Assembly (NCBI GenBank): GCA_033239525.1
Contig: BSYO01000004.1
Coordinates: 28,620,037 to 28,684,036 of the forward strand
Direction: 5' to 3'
Origin: Nepenthes gracilis
Taxonomy: Eukaryota; Streptophyta; Magnoliopsida; Caryophyllales; Nepenthaceae
Length of the DNA: 64,000 bases
Numbering within the stretch: position 1 is the stretch's first letter; every line of letters starts with the position of its first letter. Made by a program: the position numbers and the translations under genes. Shown in pieces: positions 49,301 to 60,282 of this stretch. The notes beneath the pieces were generated by a model that worked only from the letters and a program-made list of their open reading frames with translations, made no database searches and was not told where the DNA came from.

Positions 49301-52300
49301 AGTTGGCTTTCTACCCGAAATGAAATCCGATTGTTAGAGCCAGCTTGGATTTGGATATCAAGTCGATATGTTTTTTAGGCCGGGCACTTTCTTTATTTCT
49401 TCTTCTTGAAGTCGCAGTGTGGGCAGTTGAAGAAAGAGTTCCAAGTTTTCGATGACCATGTCATGTGCAAAGAGCTTGGAATATTTCGGACGTGTTGTCT
49501 ATTCGAGTATTGATCTCTTTCATGAAGAGCGCTTGTCGGGCTCATTTACAGCTATTTGTGGGATGGTTAGGAGTGTTGGTCTCCTCTTCAAGAGCGCTCA
49601 TATGAGCCTTAGTTTTAATCAATTTTGTTTTTGTGTTTTTGGTGGTAAAGCTGGCCTTTTGGTCGCTTCCCACAAATGGCGCCAATATTGCATTCCACTA
49701 ATTTGAGTTGTCCTACAGATTAAGGGACCGTGAATCAGATCTTTACGCTGAGTCGATCTAATGCGGATTTGATCTCTATAACCTCGAACCTGAACCCTGT
49801 GCAATACAATTGAAAATGACGGTGAGAATTACTCCCATCGTATATCTTCCGACGGTTAAATCAAATATCTTTCCAAGAGAATAGAAAGATGTAAGGAGGA
49901 TGTGTGGATGTTCGTAGTTGTGGATTGAGCGTTCAGGTGCGCCTGGAAGAAGGACGACTTAGAGATGCGCCTGGCTGAGTGAGGACTTAGAGGCATGGAA
50001 GGCAAGCCTCCTGGATGAAGGGAGAGACCCTTAGAAAGAGGATAAGTCTCCTGGGATTAACGGTTGGATTCCTTCGATAGAGGGTTGGCATTTCCTCTAT
50101 TTTCTATCTATGTTCTAAGGCCTCCTTTCTTTGCTGGGTGGAAGGTTTCCTAAAAGGATTGGGTGGAAGGCTTCCTGAAAGGACTGGTGGCCAGGGTCTT
50201 CCCTCTGGATCCTCCTCCTCCCCCTTCCGTTGGGATCAAGGGTTATTTTATAGAGTAGGCGGTGGTTTTAACTTCTTGTTTGGTGACAACCGCCTGTTGA
50301 ACTGCCTCCGTGGATAAGGATGCACCGGTTGGTTATTCTGACTAGTTGGTTATGGTAGGTTGCTTCAATGTGTGAGAAGTGGGCGGTTGCGCTGTATAGC
50401 GGTTATTTTGCAGAGATTTGTCCAGCCAGTTATGATAAGTTGTCATGACTGCGTATGGCACATGGGCTTGCTTTCTGGGCCGGAATTGTTAAGCCGCTGG
50501 GCCTTCCTTGGGCTGAATCAGTAAGGGCTGCCAACTGGGGCCTGATTGGGTGTCTCCTGAGTTTCGAATTATGCTGAATTTTATTGGGCCTTTACTTCAT
50601 TCATAGGCTTTCTTCCTGGACCGGGTTTACCGAGCCTATCAAGAACAAAGCAAGATTCGGCAATTCCTTTGATACATTATCGTGCTCCTTTCCCCTGTTT
50701 CAAGATTGGCAGAGGGCCATGGTTGGCGCATGAAACAATAGAACCTTAACCCCTGATGTATATATTTGTCACTAACACAGAATTTTTCCTCTCACTGGGT
50801 GTAAAGTACTAGGAGTGGACTAGGTTGATGTGGGCTCCATGAAGCATCGCCTACATTTTCCAGATGCTACATCCGTCTTCGTTTTATCTATATTTTCAGC
50901 GTTCCTTGAAATCAAATATTCTACCAGCTTTTCTGTTAAGTTGTAACAGGTGTTTTATGACTATTACATAAATCAATTCTCAAAAAAAGGAAACTAAATA
51001 GAGCTAAAAGTCCACTGCCACTGTGGCAGAAAGTGCCATCCAACCAAACTGTTAAATCTCGGAGTCAAAAAAAAAAAAAATGTGGTAGAAGTTTGTGTTC
51101 CTGTGAAATATATGTATGGTCTCAGTATGCTTCAAAAAATTGGTTTCTGCTGTAGCTGTCAATCAGTGAATTGAATTTTTACAAAGGAAAAAAGAAGACT
51201 TGAATTCTTATATTTGTTTTGTACCAATTGAGATTTTTGTATGCCATTGATCTTACTAATTTTGGTTGCAAGCAGGAAGAATTGAAGTTTGTTGAGGGTC
51301 TACAACCTGCTTCTGGATGCTGCAAAGAGTATGCTTGGTTTTGATAGGCTTGTATAGCATCCTTTTTTGCCTTATGCTGTAATATGTTTCTTTGGCAGGC
51401 AACAGTGGGTGTTACGATAATTGTTGCAACCTTACTTTAACATCTCTCTAACACGAAAGTTTCGCAGGGTTGTTGATTTTGTTGCATCTAAGTCAGAGCC
51501 TTTAGTCCCAGTGTGAGACTCTGTAACATCATTTTCTTTCATTGAGATGGAATGGTTTTCTAATTCTAGTCGTTCTGCTCTTCTTGAAGCAGAAATCCAA
51601 AGATCAATAGGTCTTGTGGCCTCAGGAGATGGCTTTGGTACTTTCCTCTGCCACGTCTTCCAATTTTCTATCTAAAAAAGGCTTCCCGTTTTCAAGTATG
51701 CAAACATCTCAGCACATTGTATAGGCAAAAAGAATCATTGGTTAACTGGTATGAACTATTCCCCTGAACCAATTTAGAAGTTGAAATTAGGACAAATAGG
51801 AGCTTTTGTCACAATCAACATTTTGACTTCTCAATGAGATGAAGTTGGCTTCTAAATGGCTATTGCCTTAGCTGCAGTACGAAGCTTCTATCTGCAACTT
51901 GCCAAAGAACCCAAGGCCAGAAATCGACTTAGTTATCTAGTACAGAAGAGAGCCCACACTTCTGCTACTGTGCAACACTTTAGGAGAAACAAACGCACTG
52001 GTTATTCAACAGCCTAAAGCAGACTCTGCACGGTCGACTCCTAAATTTAACTTATCCATCTTTTTTCCTTGGTGTGCAGTGGATCCTGCTGCTTCAGATT
52101 TTCATGGCTTCGCTGTTGTGCTGGGTGCTCTTTTCATCTACGGCTTTTGGAATGCTGTTGTTTCAATTTATGTGACTGCAGCCCTTGCCGTGGCTGCTCG
52201 GTACCAAAGTGGCAATGTTCATGTCCTACTCTCCCCTGCTGCTGTACAAAAATATCCTGCTGCAAGGGTTGTTGCAAATTCAAGTTTCCTTCATGCCCAA

Positions 52301-52410
52301 GCAGCCATTGCTGCAAATGCAAATGCTCTTGCCCTAAATCTCAAGATGTATGCTTTTGTTATGGCTGTATAAAGAACTGCTGTGATCCCACTTGCTGTAT
52401 GTGCTACTAG
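43301..52410 (+). CDS. AGG3: Type-C heterotrimeric G-protein gamma subunit (AGG3/DEP1/GS3 type), five exons
   Basis: Exons: 43301-43450, 51276-51328, 51468-51512, 51593-51637, 52080-52410; 624 bp, 207 aa. The N-terminal gamma (GGL-like) domain contains PPPYPDLYGKRRDLAKLQ, MLERERSFLEEELKFVEG, LQPASGCCKEVVDFVASK and SEPLVP. After RRWLC (94-98) a 109-residue tail contains about 35 cysteines, the hallmark of plant type-C gammas. These pair with the G-beta subunit at the plasma membrane and control organ and seed size, nitrogen responses and ABA/stomatal signalling. Exon 3 uses donor CCAGT|GTGAGA; using CCA|GTGTGA two bases earlier leads to an early stop in exon 4. No CAAX prenylation motif is visible at the end (CCMCY). 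Arabidopsis AGG3 is longer (about 250 aa), a difference in the fast-evolving tail. Intron 1 (7.8 kb) holds an antisense LTR element. Confidence 0.93.
43451..45134 (+). other. 5' part of G-gamma intron 1, no coding content
   Basis: This is intron sequence without recognisable exons or element ends. Frames here on both strands are short and mutually overlapping. Confidence 0.45.
46560..46700 (+). repeat. Short degenerate tandem repeat (CTCGGT...GACTGAGGTTCAAAT)
   Basis: About three copies, 40-50 bases apart, of a unit containing GGGCYGCTCGGTRACGRGACTGAGGTT-like sequence. They lie in the core of the LTR element. The GTTCAAATCC phrase resembles a tRNA B box but no tRNA fold surrounds it. Confidence 0.55.
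47162..47470 (+). pseudogene. Acidic ORF remnant within the LTR-element core, unidentified
   Basis: An open frame on the plus strand gives an acidic, protein-like peptide with phrases such as PEVIVIKDPSSEVLVFEDKG and EVPDEAVTEFSEQVL. I do not recognise a domain. Because the surrounding element reads on the minus strand, this may be a piece of another, nested element. It lacks a clear start or neighbours to build a gene. Confidence 0.25.
47735..48460 (+). repeat. Degenerate GCCGGAGTGG / GAAATAATTG repeat array
   Basis: Dozens of variants of CCGGAGTGGAAATAATTGC, GGAACACTTGGCC and CCGGCAAAATACACTT follow one another with drifting spacing. It is a satellite-like array inside the LTR element, at least 700 bp. 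A related motif set (CATTCCGGCA on the plus strand) recurs at 53640-54700. HSGNYFHS-like translations are by-products. Confidence 0.75.
48700..49000 (-). promoter_or_regulatory. LTR-type promoter and leader nested in the element core
   Basis: On the minus strand a TATA-like GCATATAAAAAGAG (about 48985-48998) is followed by a long GA-rich leader and then TTGAGACAAGTAAA (about 48702-48715). The same order TATA/GA-rich leader/GAGGCAAGTRAA occurs in LTR-like copies A and B, so a second LTR of that general type is probably nested here. Confidence 0.4.
49669..49685 (-). other. Retrotransposon primer-binding site
   Basis: TTGGCGCCATTTGTGGG on the minus strand directly abuts the LTR end at 49686. 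The TGGCGCC core is the usual start of a primer-binding site in many plant Ty3-type elements; the same core abuts the LTR at 62624. Confidence 0.7.
50647..51275 (+). other. 3' end of G-gamma intron 1, no coding content
   Basis: Intron sequence with a poly-A run (51067-51079), ending at the acceptor GCAAGCAG (51268-51275). Confidence 0.5.
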
Positions 52411-53640
52411 CTGAAAAATACCCACTGAAGCTTTCTCTATTGGTGCCTTAATCTTCGAAATTATGATATTGGTTTTCTGGCATAGGGAGGTCATAGCATG
52501 AAAGGGAGCCTTAACACTTTTGTGGAGCAGTCGTCGTATGACAAAAACATGTCCTCATGTGATACCTGATGTGTGGAAACAGCCTCAGGTTTGATGTGTC
52601 GAAACAACCTCTTAAGGTGAGGCTGCTGGACATTGGACAAAATAGTGGTCTGGCCCTTTCTTAAACTTCACGGATGGTATAGACTTCATACATCGGCTGT
52701 CTTTTAAAGATCTCATATTATAGTAACCAACTTTGTGGTAACTAAGATGCCAGCAGTTTGGGGCATAATGGTTCCCATTAGGTAGAAAAGTGCCTGCGTC
52801 TCTGCAAAGGGTTGTCATTCCGAATTAAAGGCAGGACACGATATGTGGTAGACTATCTAGGGAGAGGATCTAGTCACTATGGTTATATGTAACTGTGATT
52901 GCTGCTATTTAACATACCGAGGCAAGCTGATTATTAGCTAAATTCCGAGTTAAATGCTCATTTGAAATTTGGTGCTTGCTAGTATGCCTTTTTTGGACTA
53001 TATTTCAACCTTGGATAGTAAGAGTTCCTCATATTTTGAACTTGTTAACTCAGGGCAAGTACTATTCCAACCTGCACAAAAGTTTAAGGGGAAAGTTAAT
53101 GAGTAATTTAAAATACAAACTGAACTACGTTTCTTGCAAGATGGTATTTTCATAATCGACGCTATTACTTTGTGAATTTTTATAGAAGGGGTTGTTAAGC
53201 ACTGTGATAAAGGCAGCGGGGGTGTCACGTTCGGCATTGTGTGCTATAAGAGGGATTTATTGTTGCTATTAGGATCCTCCTGACGAATGCAAATTCGGTC
53301 CACCTTATCAAATACTTCACACAGAAGGAATGAGGAATGGTTATGTTGCGACGATGAGCAAACCAAAAGAGCTGGATACTCCCTGGATCTGGTACATAGA
53401 TTATATACAGGTGAGGCTGTATAGTGGAACAAAGTTTAGTATGCCATATTTTCTTTATTATTATTATATTTTTTGGTAAGTTATTAAATTTTATTAATAA
53501 AAAAGAAAAAAAATATAGAACTAATATTCTATCTTCAAGTGTTTTAGAACAAAGATGTTGGAGCATACCTCGAACACCATGAAACGTTTAGAATAAAAAA
53601 GTAAAAAAAAACAAAACAAAGATACGGCCACCTCAACCAC
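52411..53640 (+). other. G-gamma 3' UTR and intergenic DNA, no gene seen
   Basis: The first several hundred bases are presumed 3' untranslated region. Frames in both directions are short and lack family resemblance. Confidence 0.45.
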
Positions 53641-54960
53641 CTCGCTTTGGATCAAGCATACCATCTGGAAAGTCACCATCATACTAGGCAAAGTGAATTC
53701 ACCCATTCCGGCATTCTGCACTATAGAGAGCAAAGTGCATTTCGGCATTGTCTTGCACACCGCGCATTCGGACCAAAAAGTCACCATACCTTCCCATTCC
53801 GGCATTTTATTTGCGTATTTGTGGCATCTTTGGATACGAAATGCCATCCTAAAAAATTATTTCATTTAGCAGTATATCGGGCGAAATGCCATCCCGACAT
53901 TTTGCAGCATACTAGGCAAAATCCTCATACTGGCCAAATGATCCATGCCTCTAATTTGACCTTCGGCACAATACACAAATCCGACAAAATGCCTCATTCT
54001 GTCCCTAGCTGCCAACCATCCATATCCATTCCGGCAAAAAGAAGCAAACCGTCCAAAGAGCCATCAAAAGCAATTTGACCAGAATGCCTTTTTTTTTTCA
54101 TACCTGCCAACTCATCAACTTCATACCAGTTAGAACAGCCAAATCCATACTACCCATTTCAAAGCAACCCGGTAAAAAGTATACTGGTAAATCAAACCAG
54201 TCATTCGATTTACCATACCGGTAAAGCATTTTTGGCAACAAGCCAAGACCATTCCTGGAATAGACGGTATGGCAGCGGTATCCATTCCATTCTAGGAAAC
54301 TAGCTCATTCCATTCCGGAAAATCCAAAAAGGTCATCCAGTCCGAGAAATGCAAAAGGTAACAGCCCCTTCAAGCAAATCGGCAATTTAGCTCCATTCTA
54401 GTTATTTGCATGATAGTATTCTGCTCCAATCCACCAACACGCACAATTCCAGTTCATTCCAATCTGGGAATTCCAAAAGGGACATCCATTCTGGGAATTC
54501 CAAAAGGAGACAGCCACTTCAAGCAAACCGGCATTGTTGCTCCATATCAACCATTTGCATAGCGGTATATTCCTCCATTTCGGCAATTTGTACCATTCCA
54601 ACAATTTGTACCATTTCAACAAATTGAGTTATTTCAACAGAAAAACTCCAAACCGGTAAAAATACCACTCCAGCAAACCAAGTAAAGACAAGGCATACCG
54701 TCCGGAATGCCTACATATTTTCTCCCTTATAGCCTTTATGATATTTTAGATGCCTATAGTTCTATCCATTTAATACAGAAATTTATAACTTTTAATATCA
54801 GCTTCTTTCTCCTCCGGATGGCCTTTCCTATTTCATCTCTGGCTAAATTATTTGGACCATTCATGAGGACTGGCCAACGCTCCCCTTATCTCCGATTTCA
54901 ATCATTATCGGAGCTTGACTCATCCAGTCATAGCATAGTCTTGCCGCCATGAGCAAGGAC
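53641..54960 (+). repeat. Degenerate CATTCCGGCA / ACCGGTAAA repeat array
   Basis: The stretch is built from variants of CATTCCGGCA, TCACCATACC, CCGGTAAA and CAAAAGG with irregular spacing. The complementary motifs dominate 47735-48460, so both arrays probably belong to related LTR families in opposite orientation. No element termini were located. Frames through it are repeat artefacts. Confidence 0.6.
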
Positions 54961-56799
54961 CCCCCGTGACTTTGTGCTCCTCCTCCAGATAATCCAGAAC
55001 TATGTCAAATTCAAGCATCAGGGAAACGACAGTCACGAAGGATCCCTCTTGCCACACGAGAGTATCGCTAAGGCACCTTTAATTGAAAAAGCTTCTTACT
55101 TAAGTTTTTTTTCAAAAGAAAAAAAAATTTTCAGTAGCAAAGGGTGGTAACTAAAAAAACTTTCCTAATTCATACTCAGAAGAATCCAAACTGCGCACCA
55201 AAAGATAAAACCCTAATGGCAGTAGATATCTTGAAGCTTAGACATGCTACTTAGTTACTGTCTCAGAACTTTCAAGTCAAATGACACAAATAAAAAGGCA
55301 GGGGATTCAAGAAGAGGCCACGAGCTTGAACATTACCCTTAGATGTGGCGGTCTAGTGATAGGACCAACAAAATAGAATTATCATCTAGATAACATATGC
55401 ACTGCAATACCAGCATCAAAGTGAGTAAAAAAAGTCCAGAGGATTGAGACTCAAAAAAAACAACACTCTAGGGTTAGCCTAGTGGCTATCCTAGGAGCCA
55501 AGCCCCCATCATGGCTCTCTTCGGGCCAAACCTAGGGTGCTCCCCCGTTCACAAAAGTCATAAATGAGTTAGGTTCATTTGAATGAGTCAAGATTCGCCA
55601 TAATCTTTACACGGACTCACCTGGATAAAGGGTTAGTCTACTTATAACTCCCGACCTTTTCTCCTTTGTGAGGGTCTTTATTTTTCATAAATATTGCCAA
55701 ATCAGAATTCATTTCATTTCCTTTAGCATCTTAGATTGATTGTATTTTTATTTATGACCAAATTCATTAATACTTTGACCTTTTATTTTATGTTGTGATG
55801 TAAAAGACTCGTATTCTTTTGATCCAAAGCTTGTCCTTTATTAAGCAAATAGTTTTGGAAACAAATTTAGCTTTTAGATATGTATTAGTGTATAAAATTT
55901 TAATATATATTTCAAGGTAAAATATGAATGTGAGTTTAGGTTAATGGAAGATTGCTCTATAATAACTTAGAAAGATTGAAGTTGCATAGACATTTGATTT
56001 ACAATATTGGATAAAGATGCACATTAAACTTCCTACAAGCCCCGTATTGAATGGTTAGTATTCATGTTTTGCTACATTTTCTATAATCCTGACAACTACA
56101 TCGTAGAACTATAATGCATCTCATTATAAATTCTTTTTTAGAATTAAATGTTTATCTTCTTAACTGTATGATACTCGCAATATTAAAACTTCTCAGAAAA
56201 ACAAATAATTTCCAGACTATGAATGTATACTTTTGAACAAAAGTTTGGCATGCATGAGTCCTTGACCTACTTAGCACATCTGTATAGTATACGGCCTCTA
56301 TACTCATCGATAAGGGGTGAGCCCCAGATAGGGATGGCACTCAGGATTTAAATCTCCCGGCCACCTGATCCGTATTGAGATGGATTGGAAGTCCAACTTA
56401 ACTCTGATTGAGAAGTCCAACACTTTGTTTTTTTTTTTTTTTTTGGTAATTCAAATCCATCAACGCACGCCCTTCTCCAAGAAACTTTGGTGCAATCTCA
56501 TACATGAAAGGAAAGATTATACTAAAGATACATTTCTATATCATCATATTAGATTAATTCACCGTCACACAAGCATGAAGAAGTTTTTGTGCTATGGAAC
56601 ATCACGAGGTAAAGCACTAGCTTCGCCTGGTTTTTGGCATGCCTTTGCTATGCAGGCACCAATCTGTGTAGATGGCTTTAGTTAAAGTTTTTTTTTTATT
56701 ATTTTGTCTTCTAACACTCACGCTGCATCACACCCTTCGCATGGCAGAAAACCAGGTGCTATTCCTCAGAAATCCCACTACTAAGAAATTGAAAGTCTC
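54961..56799. other. Intergenic DNA and subtilase 3' UTR
   Basis: No gene was recognised. The interval 55470-55600 contains TAGCCTAGTGGC followed by gene-free sequence and could be a decayed SINE head, but no B box or tail was certain. The last ~130 bases (56670-56799) are the presumed 3' UTR of the minus-strand subtilase, with an AATAAT poly(A)-like motif at about 56698-56703. Confidence 0.4.
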
Positions 56800-59700
56800 T
56801 TACGATAACACTGTCCACATAAAGGAAACTGGACTTCTCACTTGGTTTTGACCACTGCTCCAGACAACGGAGCCAAACGCCATCTTTCTTGGAGGAGGAA
56901 CTGCCCCTTTATTGGCGACAAACGTAACTGTGTACTTCTTCTTCTCCCCACACTCCTAAAGAGAAGCTGAGTGGGCCGGACCTTCACTCCCACCACAGGG
57001 GGTGCATCCACGGCCACTCTATACAGCGTTCTAGCTGCCCCTACATTAGTCAATTCACGTGTGTATCTCACTACATTAGACTTGCCAAACATGACCGAGA
57101 ACGAAGGGTAGTTGAGCTGACCAGGGTCTGAGAATTTCCTCAAGCATGTGGCATTCGGGTTTTTGATGATTGCCTGCACGTGATCTATGGTGTAGTCCAG
57201 GGAGCAGAGGAATGCGATGTAGTCATCTATTGAGATGTCATACACTAGCCCCGGTGACATGGCCTTCTGTGGATTGACGTGGCCAGACCCATGGGCCCAT
57301 GGAGTGGACAGGGCACCATCTGCAGCATCTTGTAGTGGGGATTTGGTGTTGTCTTGATTGTAGGCTGTTGTCATGAGTGCAGATTTGATTGCGCTGGGGC
57401 TCCAGTCTGGATGCGCTGCTTTGAGCAGGGCTGCTAATCCGCTTATGTGGGGGCACGACATGGATGTACCTACAACAATTTGATCAGCAAGAATATAGCT
57501 GATCATCATCAGGATTCATAAAGTAATGCACCAAGTGGAAGGGAAAAAGTCTAGAGCGCAATGTCCACTCGTACCAATAAAGCCTAATTGCAGTATCAAG
57601 CGTGCTATGGTGGTAGGACAAGCTGTACCCCATTTTTGGGTACTGTGATTCATCTTTGGTCATTATTAGACTCCTTTAACTGCATGTGCATTTTCATACA
57701 TAATGCTTTTGATACTCCTATCTAAAGTCTTAGGTGCTGGTAGCGTGGAGGTTCACCAAAGAAGAATTAAGTAGCAATTAGCAGGGAGAAGACGTAATGA
57801 CAATGGGTCCAAAAGCAAATAAATTTAGCTCATTTATTCCTCGCTTTAGGAACCCTTTATCAGAAGACCAAATTATGTTGAAATGCACAAGTTAATCTCA
57901 CTTATTGACCTCTTAGGATGGCTGATTATTTGTCCATCAACTCATCATACTCCATGGGAGACGACAATAAAGTACTCCCTACATGGCAAACCAACATTTT
58001 GTTGATAATGAATTCTAGAATTTTTAGGATGCATCCAAGTTTCAAACATCATGCCTTTCCTTCTAGTTATCAGATCAAAATTACCCTTATTTTTGCATAA
58101 TTACACTAAGAACTTATTCTGCTGTCTGTGTTTCCTTCATTTCGATTTCTTGTTAAGGCCTATAACTCCGTTTGGTTTGAATGGGGAGGACAAGGAATCC
58201 CAGCAAAGAAAGAAAAGAGGGGGGGGGGAGAATACTAAAAGAGCAAAAGAAAAAAGCAATAACGAGGTCGTCCATTTTACTTTCAAACAAAAATAGAGTT
58301 AATTCATAAAGGAATTTCTGAAGATCAATGAATTTTTTTCCCAGCACTATTGAATTTCCTCTTTAACCAAATATTTGCGAGTTTCGCATGCGTGTGAGAT
58401 TAGTTTATCCAATTAAAATGAATACATTAATCACACTACTACGATGACTTATTTTCATACGGATCATGTTTCATTGCCAACTGCATTTGATGCCAATTAA
58501 GGATATGGGAACGGCCAAAACGTGCTGATTTGCTGTTAAATTATTGCTTCAAGAACAAAAACCTCTTTTCTTCACCACTACGCATCCCGAAGATAAAATT
58601 AAACGCACCACTTGAATATTGAAGTTTCAAAATGTAGACGAAATTTAGCCGTTGGGAATACCTGACATGATGTTGAACCGTGTCTTCCTCGTATCCTTAT
58701 CCAATCCAGTGGGCCCAACGGCCTCTGACCAGGCCGCCAAGATGTTGACTCCAGGCCCAATCACGTCAGGCTTCAAGATCTGCGGCGTCACCAAATTGGG
58801 TCCTCTGGAACTAAACGCTGCCACCACCGGCGACGGCCTCACGTTCAACACCGTCCCACCAAAGCTCAACACTGCCGTCGGATTCGCCGCCCTCTTCATA
58901 TACCCCCTTATCCTATTCCCCACCTTCATCCCCACCGCGACCGCCGGAAGCAAGTGGCTGTCCGCCACCAACTCCTCCCCGCTCGCCGCGGTGTTCGCTA
59001 GAATCATCCCCACACCACCAGCGTCCCTCACTACTGCACCTTTTTCCACACGCGGGTTAATGCCGCGATCACACAACACCACTTTGCCATGTACGCGGTC
59101 CGGGTCAAGCGAACCGGGCAGGCACAAATTACTCGAGCTGTTACTCCTATCCCCATAGACCAACGGCACCGGTTCAGTACCCATTCCTTTGCCACTATAC
59201 AAAGACACACCAGTGTACCGGGTTTTGTTGCCCAAAATCGCGAAAGCCGGAAAATCCCGGTCCAGTGTACCGGCACCAACGGTCATAATCCATGGAGCCG
59301 TATTGGCCAGCGACGCCTTAGTGGGGCCACTGTTCCCGGCGGAGCAAGAGACGAAAATGCCCTTTTCCATGGCGGTGAAGGCTCCGATCGCGATGGTGTC
59401 GTGGTAGTACGGAGCAGATCCGCCTCCAAGAGAGAGAGAAAGAACATCTACACCGTCGAGGATTGCTCTATCCATACCCGCGAGTATGTCGGATCCAAAG
59501 CAGCCCGTCTTCCAGCAGACTTTGTAAGCGGATAAACGCGCCCGCGTCGCCATCCCACGCGCCGTACCGCTCGCGTAGCCCAGTAGGCTGGCGTTGGTTA
59601 CGTGAGACCCGGCAGCCGTACTGGCGGTGTGAGTTCCGTGGCCGTCGTAGTCCCTCGGCGAGTCGATCTCTTTGGGGTTATTCATGAAGCTACCCCCGGA

Positions 59701-60282
59701 AGCCATCTTGTAGCCTTTGGAGAAGCTTCGAGCACCAATAAGCTTCTTATTGCAGGACGATTGGTTAAAGTCCGGGCCCGATTCGCAGACACCTAGCCAC
59801 CGATTCGGAATCGGCGGCAAGCCCGAGTCGTCAAAACTCTTGGACTCGGGCCATACTCCGGTGTCAAGGACTCCAATTATGACATCCCCGGAGGCGGTGT
59901 TGAGGCCCTGAGTGGTCTGGCCTGCCCAGAGGCCTTCGTGAGTGTCGAGGCCGAGGAACTCCGGGGTTCGTGTGGTGTGGAGTGAGTAGAGGGTGTCCTC
60001 GTAGACGCCGAGGACGGAGTCGGATCGGAGCAGGATGCCCGCCTGGAGAGGGGTGAGGGAGACCGCGAAGCCGTGGTAGGCTGTTTCGTAGGTGTAGAGT
60101 AGTGAGGCATCGGAGACGGAGAGAGACTGAAGGTGAGCGGAGTACCAGTCGCGGTGGGTAGGGTAGATGGGAGGCTTCAGGTGGTGGCTCATGTGGACAA
60201 TGTAGACTTTTTTGATAGCCATTAACGGCGATAGGCATTGGAGGAAGGTGGTGAACAGAATAAGCCAGATCTTGGTTTCCAT
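56800..60282 (-). CDS. SBT1.8: Subtilisin-like serine protease, SBT1.8 type; one-base frameshift in the last exon
   Basis: Exon 1 is 60282-58662 and exon 2 is 57469-56800, joined phase 1 by a GT-AG intron. The product is a secreted subtilase: signal peptide (about 1-22), I9 propeptide (about 24-104), peptidase S8 domain with an inserted PA domain (about 350-475), and a C-terminal fibronectin-III-like domain. The catalytic set is Asp140 ([10 protein letters not shown]), His215 (DGHGTHT), Asn317 (CSAGNSGPT) and Ser543 (GTSMSCPH, across the intron). Such proteases process cell-wall proteins or peptide precursors in the apoplast. A one-base deletion in the C-run at 56946-56949 shifts the frame after FRSVG, so the literal frame stops at 56838; the neighbouring frame keeps family sequence ([18 protein letters not shown]) to the TAA at 56800. 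Without the shift the length would be 763 aa, normal for the family. Start chosen at METKIW, upstream of the hydrophobic segment. Confidence 0.92.
57470..58661 (-). other. Subtilase intron, no coding content
   Basis: A 1192-bp phase-1 intron splits the Gly-Thr of the catalytic-serine motif GTSMSCPH. It is AT-rich with a G-run at 58220-58228. Nothing inserted is recognised. Confidence 0.8.

Larger units (their letters stand above)
45135..50646 (-). mobile_element. Non-autonomous LTR retrotransposon inside G-gamma intron 1
   Basis: Two related direct repeats, 45140-46045 (906 bp) and 49686-50641 (956 bp), bound a core of about 3.6 kb. On the minus strand the LTRs start TGATAGG/TGATGGA and end CAATA. 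Directly after the upstream LTR (at 49685 on the minus strand) comes a primer-binding-site-like TTGGCGCCATTTGTGGG, which fixes the orientation as antisense to the host gene. Flanks AAAAC (45135-45139) and AGAAC (50642-50646) look like a target-site duplication with one mismatch. The LTRs differ at many positions, so the insertion is old. The core shows no gag, protease, reverse transcriptase or integrase, only repeat arrays and what may be a nested LTR. Confidence 0.8.

Noticed and set aside
52079..52494. Plus- and minus-strand ORFs over G-gamma exon 5
   Set aside because: Shadow frames of the Cys-rich coding exon.
55470..55700. SINE suggested by TAGCCTAGTGGC
   Set aside because: Only the A-box-like part is clear; B box, tail and target-site duplication could not be placed.
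58652..60238. Several long ORFs in other frames across the subtilase exon
   Set aside because: They are shadows of a GC-rich coding exon; the 540-residue minus-strand frame carries all subtilase motifs.
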